Made by a program: the position numbers and the translations under genes
Origin: Chromera velia
Taxonomy: Eukaryota; Sar; Chromeraceae
DNA: 20,000 bases
Direction: 5' to 3'
NCBI GenBank assembly: GCA_018398765.1
Contig: JAHBMJ010001797.1
Location: forward strand, 1 to 20,000
Notes under the pieces: model-generated
The model's input: the letters and a program-made list of their open reading frames with translations, nothing else
Told to the model about the DNA's origin: nothing
Database searches by the model: none
Shown here: positions 1-8,814 of the stretch, piece by piece
Numbering within the stretch: the stretch's first letter is position 1
Layout of the letters: every line of letters begins with the position of its first letter

Positions 1-2
1 GC

Positions 3-107
3 TGCAATGGTAACGTTCCTTCCACTGCGAAAGTTGTGAAGAAAGAGAAAGCAGGAGCACGTGTTAAGAAGATTGACTTTGCGAAGCGATCGAGCATGTG
101 CATGAGA
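3..107 (+). CDS. Possible 3' end of an exon, unknown product
   Basis: The third forward frame is open from the window edge to a TAG just after position 120. The peptide is Lys-rich (KVVKKEKAGARVKKIDFAKR). It reaches a good 5' splice site, AGA then GTCAGT at 108, the same donor hexamer used by several introns further along. It may be an exon of a gene starting outside the window, or part of the gag region of the retroelement beside it. No domain is recognised and 35 codons are too few to be sure. Confidence 0.15.
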
Positions 108-879
108 GTCAGTCGGCGTTGTGGGTAGACAGACGGCTCTGTATTTGTTCCTTCGTCTGTGCCTCAGTCAGGGGGTGATTGTTGAGCCGCCATGCCTGAA
201 GTGCCCGCCGCCATGCGCGCCACCTTATAGATTGATGAGCCATGCCGAGCTGCATGCATGCATGTGCATGCTTCTTCATGCAATTTGAATTAATTGCAAT
301 CAATAGTAGCATGCTCATAAAACGTGATGAGATGAAACGGCTGAACAATGAAAGGAATGGGAATATGCAATGCATCCCGTCCTTTAGTCTTTCCCTGTAA
401 GAAGATCTTAAGAGACTCTAATGATAAGCTTCTAGTTGAGAAGATCTAGTGGCTTCTAGGGTCTTTCAAGATGGAGACGGGGATTTTGCTTCCGGTGTGG
501 TGATCCCAATCACCAGATGAGGCAGTCACTGTGCTGGAAAGGGTTATGCAGTCCCTCGCAGGTATGCGCCATGTACACGTCCCCATTCGGAGGGTGACGG
601 GAACCTCCACAGCGAGCAGCCTGGTTTCCCGAGTTTCGACGAGAAAGCCCTCCTCCTCGCAGATACTATGAAGAAGCTCGATACCCTTCTCTTTCTGGGT
701 CGCCCTCTGCATCAAGGGGGAGGGAGGAGACTCGTCAGCCAGGCAGGGGGTTCGGAAGCAATGTTCCTTCGGGGGGACAGGGGCGTACCTTCAGCGATAC
801 TCCATCATTTGGTTGGCGAACGTCTTCACCGCCCCGGGGGTCATAACCAGTGTGTCGGGTGGGACTCAGACAAATGGCG
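108..879. other. No supported gene; possible upstream part of the retroelement
   Basis: Short frames are open on both strands here, the longest being 89 codons on the minus strand at 446-715, but none shows a recognisable family motif or matched splice sites. GCATGC occurs four times between 252 and 314. By position this could be eroded gag sequence of the element that follows, but no zinc knuckle or capsid motif is visible, so this is only a guess. Confidence 0.3.
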
Positions 880-967
880 GGAGTGAGAACGATTCCCGGC
901 TAGAGAGAGGATGATCGCATTGTGGTTCCTCAGGAACCTGAGGTTTTCGACCCCTATGAGATGTTAG

Positions 968-1408
968 ATGGCGGTGAAGGAGAATGGGAGACTGGACGCT
1001 ACGGTCAGTGAGTATGCACCTCAAGTGCCTCTGCGCATACAGGGGTATTCAAAAATTATAGGCGCATTGCTTGCTGACCTGGATGGCTATAACGTGATCC
1101 TCGGTCAAAAATGGAGTGACGCACACAACGTCGAGCTCGATCATCCAACTCGGTCTCTTCGGTTCTTTTTCAAACGCCGTGAAGTGATTTTGAAAGGAGG
1201 GTACAAGAAAGATGAAAATTGCCCTCCCTTCTTGAATCCTGTGCAGGCTAGACGTTGCATCAAGAGGGGAGCGCCGTTTCATATCGTGTACATAGAGACG
1301 GTGTGCCCACGACCACCTGCACAGGAGGAGTGCGAGGTGCAGACAACTGAAGAATTAATCGATCGACTCCATGGGGCGCGATTTTTCATGACTCTAGATC
1401 TACAGTGA
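968..1408 (+). pseudogene. Chromovirus protease end and RT start (fragment)
   Basis: The first half matches the C-terminal part of retroelement aspartic proteases: an inner strand followed by DLDGYNVILGQKW, the counterpart of the family's YDVILG-x-x-W motif, and then HNVELDHPTRSLRF. The catalytic DTG/DSG triad should lie upstream but is not in this frame, so the protease is broken. The end, EELIDRLHGARFFMTLDLQ, is the first RT block that carries the catalytic region's leading LDL; a TGA follows at once. An acidic stretch read in another frame just upstream (about 905-1000) suggests a frameshift between gag/protease and this piece. Confidence 0.75.
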
Positions 1409-1431
1409 GGTGACCTTTTTGGGCTTAAGAA

Positions 1432-1542
1432 TTTTCAGGACCGGGGCTCAACCAGAGGTTCGTCTCGATGTTTGATGAGCTCGGAATTACACCTCGTCTC
1501 CTCAATAATCATGACAGAAGGGACGGCAGAGGCAGTCTTTGA
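1432..1542 (+). pseudogene. Integrase core fragment
   Basis: The frame reads FSGPGLNQRFVSMFDELGI and then NNHDRRDGRGSL before a stop. This aligns with the middle of Ty3/gypsy integrase cores, where the family has a D-R-G-x-x-F block, a helix ending in LGI, and an HPQTDGQ-E-x-x-N block. The catalytic Asp position reads Gly and the HPQTDG block is degraded. The next part, TEAVFERVILEY, continues in another frame near 1525-1565, so at least one frameshift separates it from the rest of integrase. Confidence 0.6.
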
Positions 1543-1596
1543 ACGAGTGATCCTCGAGTATAAGATACCTTAATCGGTGGTGTATAGATACACAAT

Positions 1597-1965
1597 GTGA
1601 TCAATGTCTCCTTTTTGAAAAAGTACGAGAGGCAGAAGACTGATCCGTTGCCTGCCATCCGCCTTCCGACCTCTACAGAGGTGGAGTATGAAGTTGAAGA
1701 AATTCTGGATCACAGGCGGATCGATGAACAGGTGCACTATCTCGTCTGGTGGAAGGAGGAGAGTAAAGAGAATGCGTCGTGGGAACCGTCAGTCAGCCTC
1801 ATGCATGCAAAGGAAGCCCTGCATGCCTTCAAGGAGAAAAGAAGAGAAGCAGCGAAGAAGAAGGCAGGCAGGTGTGGGATGGTGTTGAGAAGACATGTGG
1901 TGCACGTCAGTGCCGTCGAGAATGCTGTATGGAGTGGGGTGCGAATCTGTCAGTTGGAGATGTAG
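1597..1965 (+). pseudogene. Integrase C-terminus with chromodomain
   Basis: The frame opens with INVSFLKKYERQ, matching the F-H-V-S-x-L-K-x-Y segment at the end of Ty3/gypsy integrases. It continues into a well-kept chromodomain: EYEVEEILDHRRI (about residues 32-44), VHYLVWWKEESKENASWEP (about 49-67) and a C-terminal helix. The aromatic cage positions (Y, W, W) are visible. In chromoviruses this domain directs insertion to methylated-histone chromatin. The ATG at 1597 is not a true start, because the domain is the tail of a polyprotein. The frame runs on without similarity to a stop at 1965. It is the best-preserved part of the element. Confidence 0.85.
1860..1878 (+). repeat. 19-bp direct repeat, copy 1
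   Basis: GAAGGCAGGCAGGTGTGGG lies at the end of the chromodomain coding part and recurs exactly at 2159-2177. Confidence 0.8.
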
Positions 1966-2158
1966 CTTCCTAGGCTGTATGCTTTCTGGCTATCTGCTTC
2001 TCAGCCTGAAGATGCTGAGAGTAATTCCGAGGACGTCGTGTACATGTGGTAGAAGAGGCACACTGTGGTGTCGGTCGTGGCTTACCGATTTTATTCATGC
2101 CTCTATGGTTTGATTTCGATGGTCTGAGTGATTAAGCTGAGCGTGGACGTCAGCTTCA

Positions 2159-2177
2159 GAAGGCAGGCAGGTGTGGG
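2159..2177 (+). repeat. 19-bp direct repeat, copy 2; candidate polypurine tract and 3' LTR edge
   Basis: The purine-rich tract is followed by TGTGGG and, 4 nt later, TGTCATGAGC. Both begin with TG as LTRs do. An AATAAA lies at 2245-2250. The sequence up to about 2350 could be the 3' LTR. Without a 5' partner in the window the boundaries cannot be fixed. Confidence 0.35.
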
Positions 2178-2350
2178 CCTGTCATGAGCGTCGCGCCACG
2201 CTAGGGCTGCCGCCGACCTCGCAATGCCGCGTACGCTCAGTCTGAATAAAGTGACGTCTGACCTTGCGTGCGAAAGTTGTTCTGTGTCAGTCTCTCGATC
2301 GTAGTGTTGGCTGGTCTGAATAGTGGATCAATAGATTGACTCTGCTAGGT

Positions 2351-2726
2351 CATACTTTAATGTGAGTCTGCCTATGATCTATGCTTATCGTAATTAAGCC
2401 TCTAGTACCGTGCGCAGCTTACAGTAACGATGATGCTCGCGATTAATTTTGTATGTGAGACTCGGTACAGTACTACACGTTTTATACAAGTAAGAGGCAC
2501 TGAGAGGCGAAGGAATTCGAAAGTATTCGAAAAGGAAGCTGAATCTTGTAGGGAAGCTAAGGAAAAGGAAATTTAGGGAGTGTAGCACTAGCTGCAATTG
2601 AGAATTCGAACTACTGAAGTGCCCCGATCTCGGCTTGTACTTTCCGGGGCCGTGCAATGCATGTTGCACGAAACAACAGTTCGATAACGTGCATGCACAA
2701 CATTCGCGCTTTCTATACATGCATGC
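2351..2726. other. Intergenic, possible promoter of the gene that follows
   Basis: No coding frame is supported. GCATGC occurs at 2691-2696, inside the palindrome GTGCATGCAC, and at 2721-2726, right before the first candidate ATG. These may be promoter elements of the gene that follows; see the motif finding. Confidence 0.35.
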
Positions 2727-4178
2727 ATGGGAAAACTGACGCATTCAGACACCTATATTCAAAGTCAGGTTCAGTCGAACAGCGAACAAATTGAACAAAG
2801 CATCTCAAGTACGGAAGCACAATCAACCATGACGGCAAAAGCAGTCGATCCAAGAGAGCAGGGGCGCAACTGCGTTCTCTGCGGATGCCCTGATTGGACG
2901 GGTCACTACAAATTCTGTTGGAGAGATGAGTCTGCGGGGGCGGAGGTGTATGAGACAATGGCCGACGGGGTGGCAACTCTCGTTCGGTTTGCATGTTCGT
3001 TGGCAATGAAGAAGAAGATCGCAGAGGAGCGAGAAAAAGAAGGAGAAGGATCCAGAAAGCGCGGAGGTGTTGAAGCTGTGCACGACATGCTTCAGGGGAA
3101 GGTCAGTCATTCACTCACCGACATATATACCCACCTTTACACACAGCAAGAGTCAAGGCCTGCTCTGCCATTTAGCGCATTCTGCTTGCATGTCTCTCAT
3201 CATTCTTGTCTGGCTAGCCCACAGCGTGTGATGGAGATGAGTGTGTCCTGAAAAGGAAGTCTTTAGGACTCTTTTACTCTCCTCACTCGCAAGCCGTCCC
3301 CCCGACTATACTTTATTGAGAATTCCTTTTCTCCCTTCGCTTGCAAGCAGTCCCCCGTCTATGCCTCATTGTCTATCTAGAGCTCCTCTTCTCACTCATC
3401 CAGCCACTCAAGAGACAATGTAGAGAATTGGTCGATCCCAGTTTCTTCTCACAAGAGACGGATGGATGCGGATAGGACTACATGTATTTCTTGCCTCTGC
3501 TTTCCTCTTTGGAGTCTTTTCCAGTCCATTAGCACAAGGGCCTCGCAATCTCCTGCATGACTATTTGATTTGTGAATTTCCCTTCATTCAGTGCATCACT
3601 GTCCGTTGCATCATCAAATTACATGCAGAGCTTCAGACGTGGGGGGTCCAGAGGGAGGGGGTCTGTATCGGTGTTTTTGCGGTAAGGGGGAATGGGCTGA
3701 GGTTCCAATTGAAGAGGCGGACGAGGGGCTCAGAGAGTGGCTGGAGGAAAACCAGGTCAGTCCTTGGGTGGGATGAGGAGAGAGGGGGGGAAAAGCGGAC
3801 GTATGGGCATTGGGGCGGTGCAGGGAAATCATGGCGGCGTCTGCGAGCGAATCTGTGTGTGAAAGTGGATCTTACAGGGTCTCTTTTCTGAGTTGTCATT
3901 CAAGCGGATAGGGGACCACAGCCATTGGAAAAGAAAGGAAAAAGACACAGCCACTTTGTCATTGTCAGCGTCCGCTTATTCATCTTCATTCAACACAAAG
4001 GACTTGGTCACAGAACTGAATCTCGGTCTCTTGCGCCCACTTCTCTGGGCGTTCTCATTCAAGAGAGCATGCCCACATCGATTCGCTATGCGCCGACACA
4101 TCCATCCTCTTTGAATACATTTATGGAAGAGACAGGCAAGTCGAGAGACGAAATTTGAGACTGGGAGAGCACCGACGA

Positions 4179-4214
<36 letters not shown>

Positions 4215-4221
4215 ACACAGG

Positions 4222-4252
<31 letters not shown>

Positions 4253-4262
4253 ACAGGCCCTG

Positions 4263-4296
<34 letters not shown>

Positions 4297-4555
4297 CCTC
4301 CCTCCCTCCCTCCCTCCCTCCTTCATCCGCCCGTCCGCAAATACTGATTTTCATCTATCTGTTTCCAGACCCACAGGCCCATTCATGCCGCCACAATGAT
4401 ACCCTGAAGAGGGATTCGTATGTTGTATGGCGCTGTGCATGTACTGCGTGCAGTACGGAGACATGGTGTCTCAGTTTAAGACTCTGGAGGCACACCGGAA
4501 GCCCCCTCCAGATGATGAAAGCGACGACGAGGATGGAGACGATGACGAGGACTAA
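2727..4555 (+). CDS. Cys-containing multi-exon protein of unknown function (tentative model)
   Basis: The first exon is well supported: ATG at 2727 (or 2829, which has ACC before it) to 3101, ending in AAG then the donor GTCAGT, phase 0. It encodes NCVLCGCPDWTGHYKFCW, a likely metal-binding cluster, and a charged helix (MKKKIAEEREKEGEGSRKR). Later exons are less certain. A segment near 3592-3755 is open in two frames: one ends GLREWLEENQ before GTCAGT at 3756, the other has a GTAAGG donor near 3681. A segment near 3880-4136 ends ACAG then GCAAGT, a possible GC donor. The last exon follows TTTCCAG near 4368. One of its frames gives an acidic tail ending DDESDDEDGDDDED and TAA at 4553-4555. I recognise no family. 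Exon joins after the first need transcript data. Confidence 0.45.
3281..3400 (+). repeat. Degenerate two-copy tandem repeat in an intron
   Basis: Two related units of about 55-65 bp follow each other. Each contains CGCAAGC or TGCAAGC, then GTCCCCC, CTAT, ATTG and a TTCTC end. They lie between the first and second exons of the gene at 2727. Confidence 0.4.
4181..4321 (+). repeat. Compound microsatellite (AC)n, (TC)n, (TCCC)n
   Basis: (AC)n runs from 4181 to about 4246 with small interruptions, (TC)n covers about 4265-4293, and TCCC repeats run to about 4321. The pyrimidine-rich part leads into the TTTCCAG acceptor of the last exon of the gene at 2727. Confidence 0.95.
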
Positions 4556-4680
4556 GAACTTGGTAGTAGTAAGAGAAGAAGCGGTAGTCTACGTGGTACT
4601 ACGCGGTAGTCCTGGTGGTAGTCGTCGTCATCGTCGTTGTCGTCGCACCAGTACTAACAAGAAGGAGAAAAATCAAGAAG
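4245..4680 (+). repeat. 436-bp exact direct repeat, copy 1
   Basis: This block is repeated base for base at 4853-5288, an offset of 608, including the same number of TC units. It contains the last exon of the gene at 2727. Copy 1 stops exactly at the N at 4681. This looks like overlapping contig ends joined without merging. Confidence 0.9.
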
Positions 4681-4681
4681 N
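4681..4681. other. Assembly gap marker (single N)
   Basis: There is one N between copy 1 of the 436-bp repeat and a CA-rich stretch. It is the only ambiguous base in the window and marks an unresolved join. Confidence 0.95.
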
Positions 4682-4852
4682 ACACACACATGCACACACA
4701 CATACACACGTGCGCGCGCGCACGCATGCACACATGCAAACAAACCACAGAAACAGTCTCTCGTACATACGGACATAAAGACGGACCGACCGATTGACTG
4801 ACACCGAGCTCACAGGCTGACAGACCCACGTATCAAGCAGAGGGACACAACA

Positions 4853-4870
4853 ACAAACGGACAGGCCCTG

Positions 4871-4904
<34 letters not shown>

Positions 4905-5288
4905 CCTCCCTCCCTCCCTCCCTCCCTCCTTCATCCGCCCGTCCGCAAATACTGATTTTCATCTATCTGTTTCCAGACCCACAGGCCCATTCATGCCGCC
5001 ACAATGATACCCTGAAGAGGGATTCGTATGTTGTATGGCGCTGTGCATGTACTGCGTGCAGTACGGAGACATGGTGTCTCAGTTTAAGACTCTGGAGGCA
5101 CACCGGAAGCCCCCTCCAGATGATGAAAGCGACGACGAGGATGGAGACGATGACGAGGACTAAGAACTTGGTAGTAGTAAGAGAAGAAGCGGTAGTCTAC
5201 GTGGTACTACGCGGTAGTCCTGGTGGTAGTCGTCGTCATCGTCGTTGTCGTCGCACCAGTACTAACAAGAAGGAGAAAAATCAAGAAG
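4853..5288 (+). repeat. 436-bp exact direct repeat, copy 2
   Basis: Identical to 4245-4680. Unlike copy 1 it continues into unique sequence at its right end, so it is probably the true genomic continuation. It carries a second copy of the acidic-tail exon, with TAA at 5161-5163, and an overlapping frame open to 5311. Confidence 0.9.
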
Positions 5289-6296
5289 ACGTAGAAAAAG
5301 ATGGTAAATGATATTGGAGTGATGTGCATAGATGTATTGTGCAAAGGGGACGCCAGATAAACGGCATGCAGGTCTAGGGCTAGGTCTAGGGCCTCGGCCC
5401 CGAACACAATATAATCTTGTACTGCTCAGTAATAATAATTAATAATAATAATCATAAAACTTGCTCATCTTATTTTTTATTTAAAAAAAACTGTGATTTA
5501 GAAGCTAGAGTGACATAGTATAGACTCAGCCTGAGTATTGGGCTGACACCCCGGCTCAGGCTGCGATAAGCTGTAATATAGCTAGTGAAATTATCACTGA
5601 CATAGTAATCTATCAATCACTAATATTTATAATAGTGGGTAAGTCCGGGGTTCAAGTTTAAAAAAGTTAGAGTCCCCAGGGTAACTTAATGCTAAGGCTT
5701 TCTAATTAATATACATAATCAATGTATTCCAATCTAATGATTCGATGCAAGCTATAAGCTATACTCAATTCAAAGTCAACTGTGACGTTGAACTGTCTCA
5801 ACACTAGACTTTGCTAGTATAGTTTTTAATTAAATTGATTTAGTTGTTTTGCATCTTAGTCCAGGAATTCCTAGAAGGTTTTATGCTAGGTTTTATGTAA
5901 CTTGTGATTGAATGAAAGCTATCATCTTAGCATATCTTAGCTATGTTATTAATGGATGCCACTATATGCCTAACTATATATTAATATGCCACTACGACGC
6001 AACGTACACTCTAGCATAGACTCTTCTAAACATTTTTTTAAAGCTACGTACTTCCTATAGCGTACTTGAAGGAGCGATTCACCGCACATCTAAATGAATA
6101 ATCATCATATGGTCTTCAATGCTGTGTACATTGCTGGGTAGATTGCTTATACCGCTGTTACACTGTCGCGGTGGCAGCAGCCCAGTCACAGCCCTACGGC
6201 CATGTGCGAAACCAGAAGCAAAAAATGCTCTAGAAAATGCTGCGATGGTGGCCCAACGAGCCTGCCAGTGGGTTGCAAGATCTATCTCTAGTTACG
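5289..6296. other. AT-rich intergenic island without a gene
   Basis: The composition drops sharply to AT-rich from about 5410 to 6100, with AATAAT runs and frequent CTAG and TTAATTAA. No frame of useful length is open. A 9-bp inverted repeat, CAGCCTGAG at 5527-5535 and CTCAGGCTG at 5555-5563, with a 19-nt loop could form a hairpin. The island separates the gene at 2727 from the 3' end of the dus gene and resembles the one at 14401-15960. It could be old transposon sequence, but I see no terminal repeats or coding remnant. Confidence 0.5.
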
Positions 6297-7317
6297 CTAT
6301 CCACCTTCTCCGGTTGTCGGTGGCCTCGGAAGCCCCCCACTCTGTTGCGGTAGGGGCTGTCCGAACAAGTCAGCCTGAGCTTTCTCTACTGGCTGTTGCT
6401 GTTCTTGCTCAGAAGCTCCTGCAGACGTCTCTTTCACTGCTCCTTTTCCTCTTTTTGCGTCCCCAGGTGATGAAGCATCAGGAGTCGGCAGGAAGGAAGA
6501 GGAAGAGGATGAAGAAGAAGAGACGGTCTGTGGACCTGCCTCCTCAGAGGAGGGTACAGGGTTAGACGGTGACAATGGCCGTTTTTTTGGTCCTCCATTG
6601 CAGTCACCCACGGCCAAAGTGGAGGCTCCAGATTCACCTCCTCCTCCTCCTCCTCCTCCTCCTCCTCTGCCCACCCCCTCGCCCTCTCCTTTTCTTGCGC
6701 CGACGTCTCCTCCGTCCGCCATCCCTTCCCGTCCCGCCGATGTGCCTGCCGATGCCTCCGATGCATGCCACCTCGGTGTGTCTCGGTGGTCGAATTTGTT
6801 CATCACACCCTCATCTGTGTAGATCGCCATGTCCAGAACTTGAGGGTACTGCTCATCAATCAAATCTGCAAAGAAACAAACAAAGAAACCACATGCAACC
6901 AAGAATATTCATTCTGTCTGCACACAAATTTGGCATCGTCTTCTTTCCTTTCGATGCACACACGCAGACTCCGCCAAACATATACGAAGACAAGTCTGAG
7001 GGAAAACACGCTACCACCAATGCAGTGTGGAAACTGCTGGACACTTTTCTGGATTCAACCACAATCATGCATTTTTGGGTGTGAGGACAGCATCAGGCCA
7101 AACAGGCTCAACCAATCCGAATAATCTGCGGCAACAAAAAAGATCAATCAGGGTAAAGCCAACCGACCCAACGCCTTTCAGAGCGGTGCAGACAGACCAA
7201 GAGGCTATCCGTCCATCCATGCATCAACTGCCTGACCGACCGATGGCTGCCTCGATGACGCTAGCCGCGGTCCTTCCGAGGTTTTTCTTCCCCCTCATCT
7301 CCGAATCTGCACACACA

Positions 7318-7408
<91 letters not shown>

Positions 7409-8461
7409 CTCTAGACAGACAGAAACGGATATGGTCTCCCTTTAAAACAGGAAGCCGCCACGCAAATCTATGTATGGCCAAACCGGGTCCCATGCATGCA
7501 TCAAGCAGGACACAGGAGTATGCTTGCAGAGAGAAGATTCCTTAGTAGCTCGGCAGGCACGACGGTCGGGAAGACAACTCAGTTGGCTGTCTGTCTGAGC
7601 GAATCCAGAGCCCCCACACTCAACAGCCTCAGGGGAACGAAGAGAGAATGCGGGTTTGCTTTCTTTCCACCTGCAAGAGCGGACTTCTCTTTGCATGCAT
7701 GGGCGACAGATGAAACACAACGGGGGGTACATCGCAGGCAGACGAGTGAGTGGATTTAATGCAACGAATCTATGAACGTACCGATTTTCTGTCGAAACTG
7801 TCGGTTGCCTGATTGGCCTCCAAGAGTTCCTGCAGGCATCTCGTCGAAGTCCAGAGAGAGAAAAAGAAACCAAAAAGGGGGGGGGAGGGGGCAAACGGAA
7901 CATCGGACAGGGGCGTGAAGTATACTACATTCAGATCATCCAGAATCATAGTGACTCTAAGAGATCCGACATTCCCAGAGAAGGGGTGCAGAAAAACAGT
8001 ACGTGCGCCTTTGACAACGCCTTCCCCGGGATCTCTCATATCTCCTGTCTGTATACCGTTGAATAAAAGAAGAACGGACAAAGGGGGAGAGAGGGAATTA
8101 AACGGACAGGGAGAGGGAAGAGAATTCCCGGAAGCAGAAGTTTCACTTCCCCCCCTCCGCTTTTTCCACCCTTTCCCCCCCTTGGCTTCTTGGTGTCCCC
8201 TGCCGGCTCCTTGGCGGGTCGTTAGAAAGAGCCTTACTCAAGAGCAGAGAGACGAACGCAGACAGAGAGGGCAAAGAGAGAGAACGACATACCGAGAACG
8301 GGGGAGACAAGTTGGAAGAGCCTCCCTTGTTTCATTTGAGCTTCCGGAAAGTTCTCTTCCAGAAAACTCAAGTACCCGTCCAGAGCAGTGCGACGGGTGC
8401 GGGCTGTCGGGGGATTCGGACGCCCTGCAGGCACACATGAGAGGGAGGTGTGAGGGGACAC

Positions 8462-8496
<35 letters not shown>

Positions 8497-8780
8497 CACA
8501 GACAGACAGAGAAAAGATGCACGGCGGGTTCCCCCCGGGTGGCAGGGATCTGTTTGTTTGGAGAGACGGGAGGCGTTTAGTTTTGTGTTTGTTCGTTTCT
8601 TTTTGGGGACATACCATTTTACAAACAAGCAACTGCGTTGCTTTCCGTCATTCGCAGTCTTGATTGAGGCCAAGCCAGCTCAAACGAACGATGTACAGAA
8701 AGAAAAACAGAGGAATCCTCTCACCATAGAAACGCCTGTCAGCATCCGCAAACACGCTGCAGTTGTTCAGAGCAGCCTGC

Positions 8781-8814
<34 letters not shown>

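Larger units (their letters stand above)
880..2350 (+). mobile_element. Decayed Ty3/gypsy chromovirus, internally deleted
   Basis: Pol-derived pieces lie in the normal order on one strand: the end of an aspartic protease, the first reverse-transcriptase motif, the middle of an integrase core, and an integrase C-terminus with a chromodomain. A purine-rich tract and LTR-like sequence with an AATAAA at 2245 follow. Between the RT start (about 1408) and the integrase piece (1432), almost all of RT, all of RNase H and the front of integrase are missing, so the element carries a large internal deletion. Frames are broken by stops and shifts. The right edge is approximate, and the left edge and 5' LTR were not found. 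Chromodomain-bearing Ty3 elements are known in many eukaryotes; this copy cannot be autonomous. Confidence 0.8.

Noticed and set aside
4155-4778. A 207-codon frame across the (CA)n and (TC)n repeats and the N
   Set aside because: Most of it is translated microsatellite and it crosses the assembly gap.
5640-5665. GGGGTTCAAG resembling a tRNA T-arm
   Set aside because: The stem does not close with the flanking bases and there is no acceptor, D or anticodon arm upstream.
7090-7130. A possible extra dus exon after TTGCCGCAG on the minus strand
   Set aside because: Exon 11 joins exon 12 directly in phase, and the candidate hits a stop or needs a weak donor with the wrong phase.
8460-8511. Regular (CAGA)n repeat as a CRISPR-like array
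   Set aside because: It is a simple tetranucleotide repeat without spacers in a eukaryotic intron.
7813-8580. A 255-codon plus-strand open frame
   Set aside because: Antisense to dus exons 9 and 10 and runs into the (CAGA)n repeat; composition is that of intron sequence.
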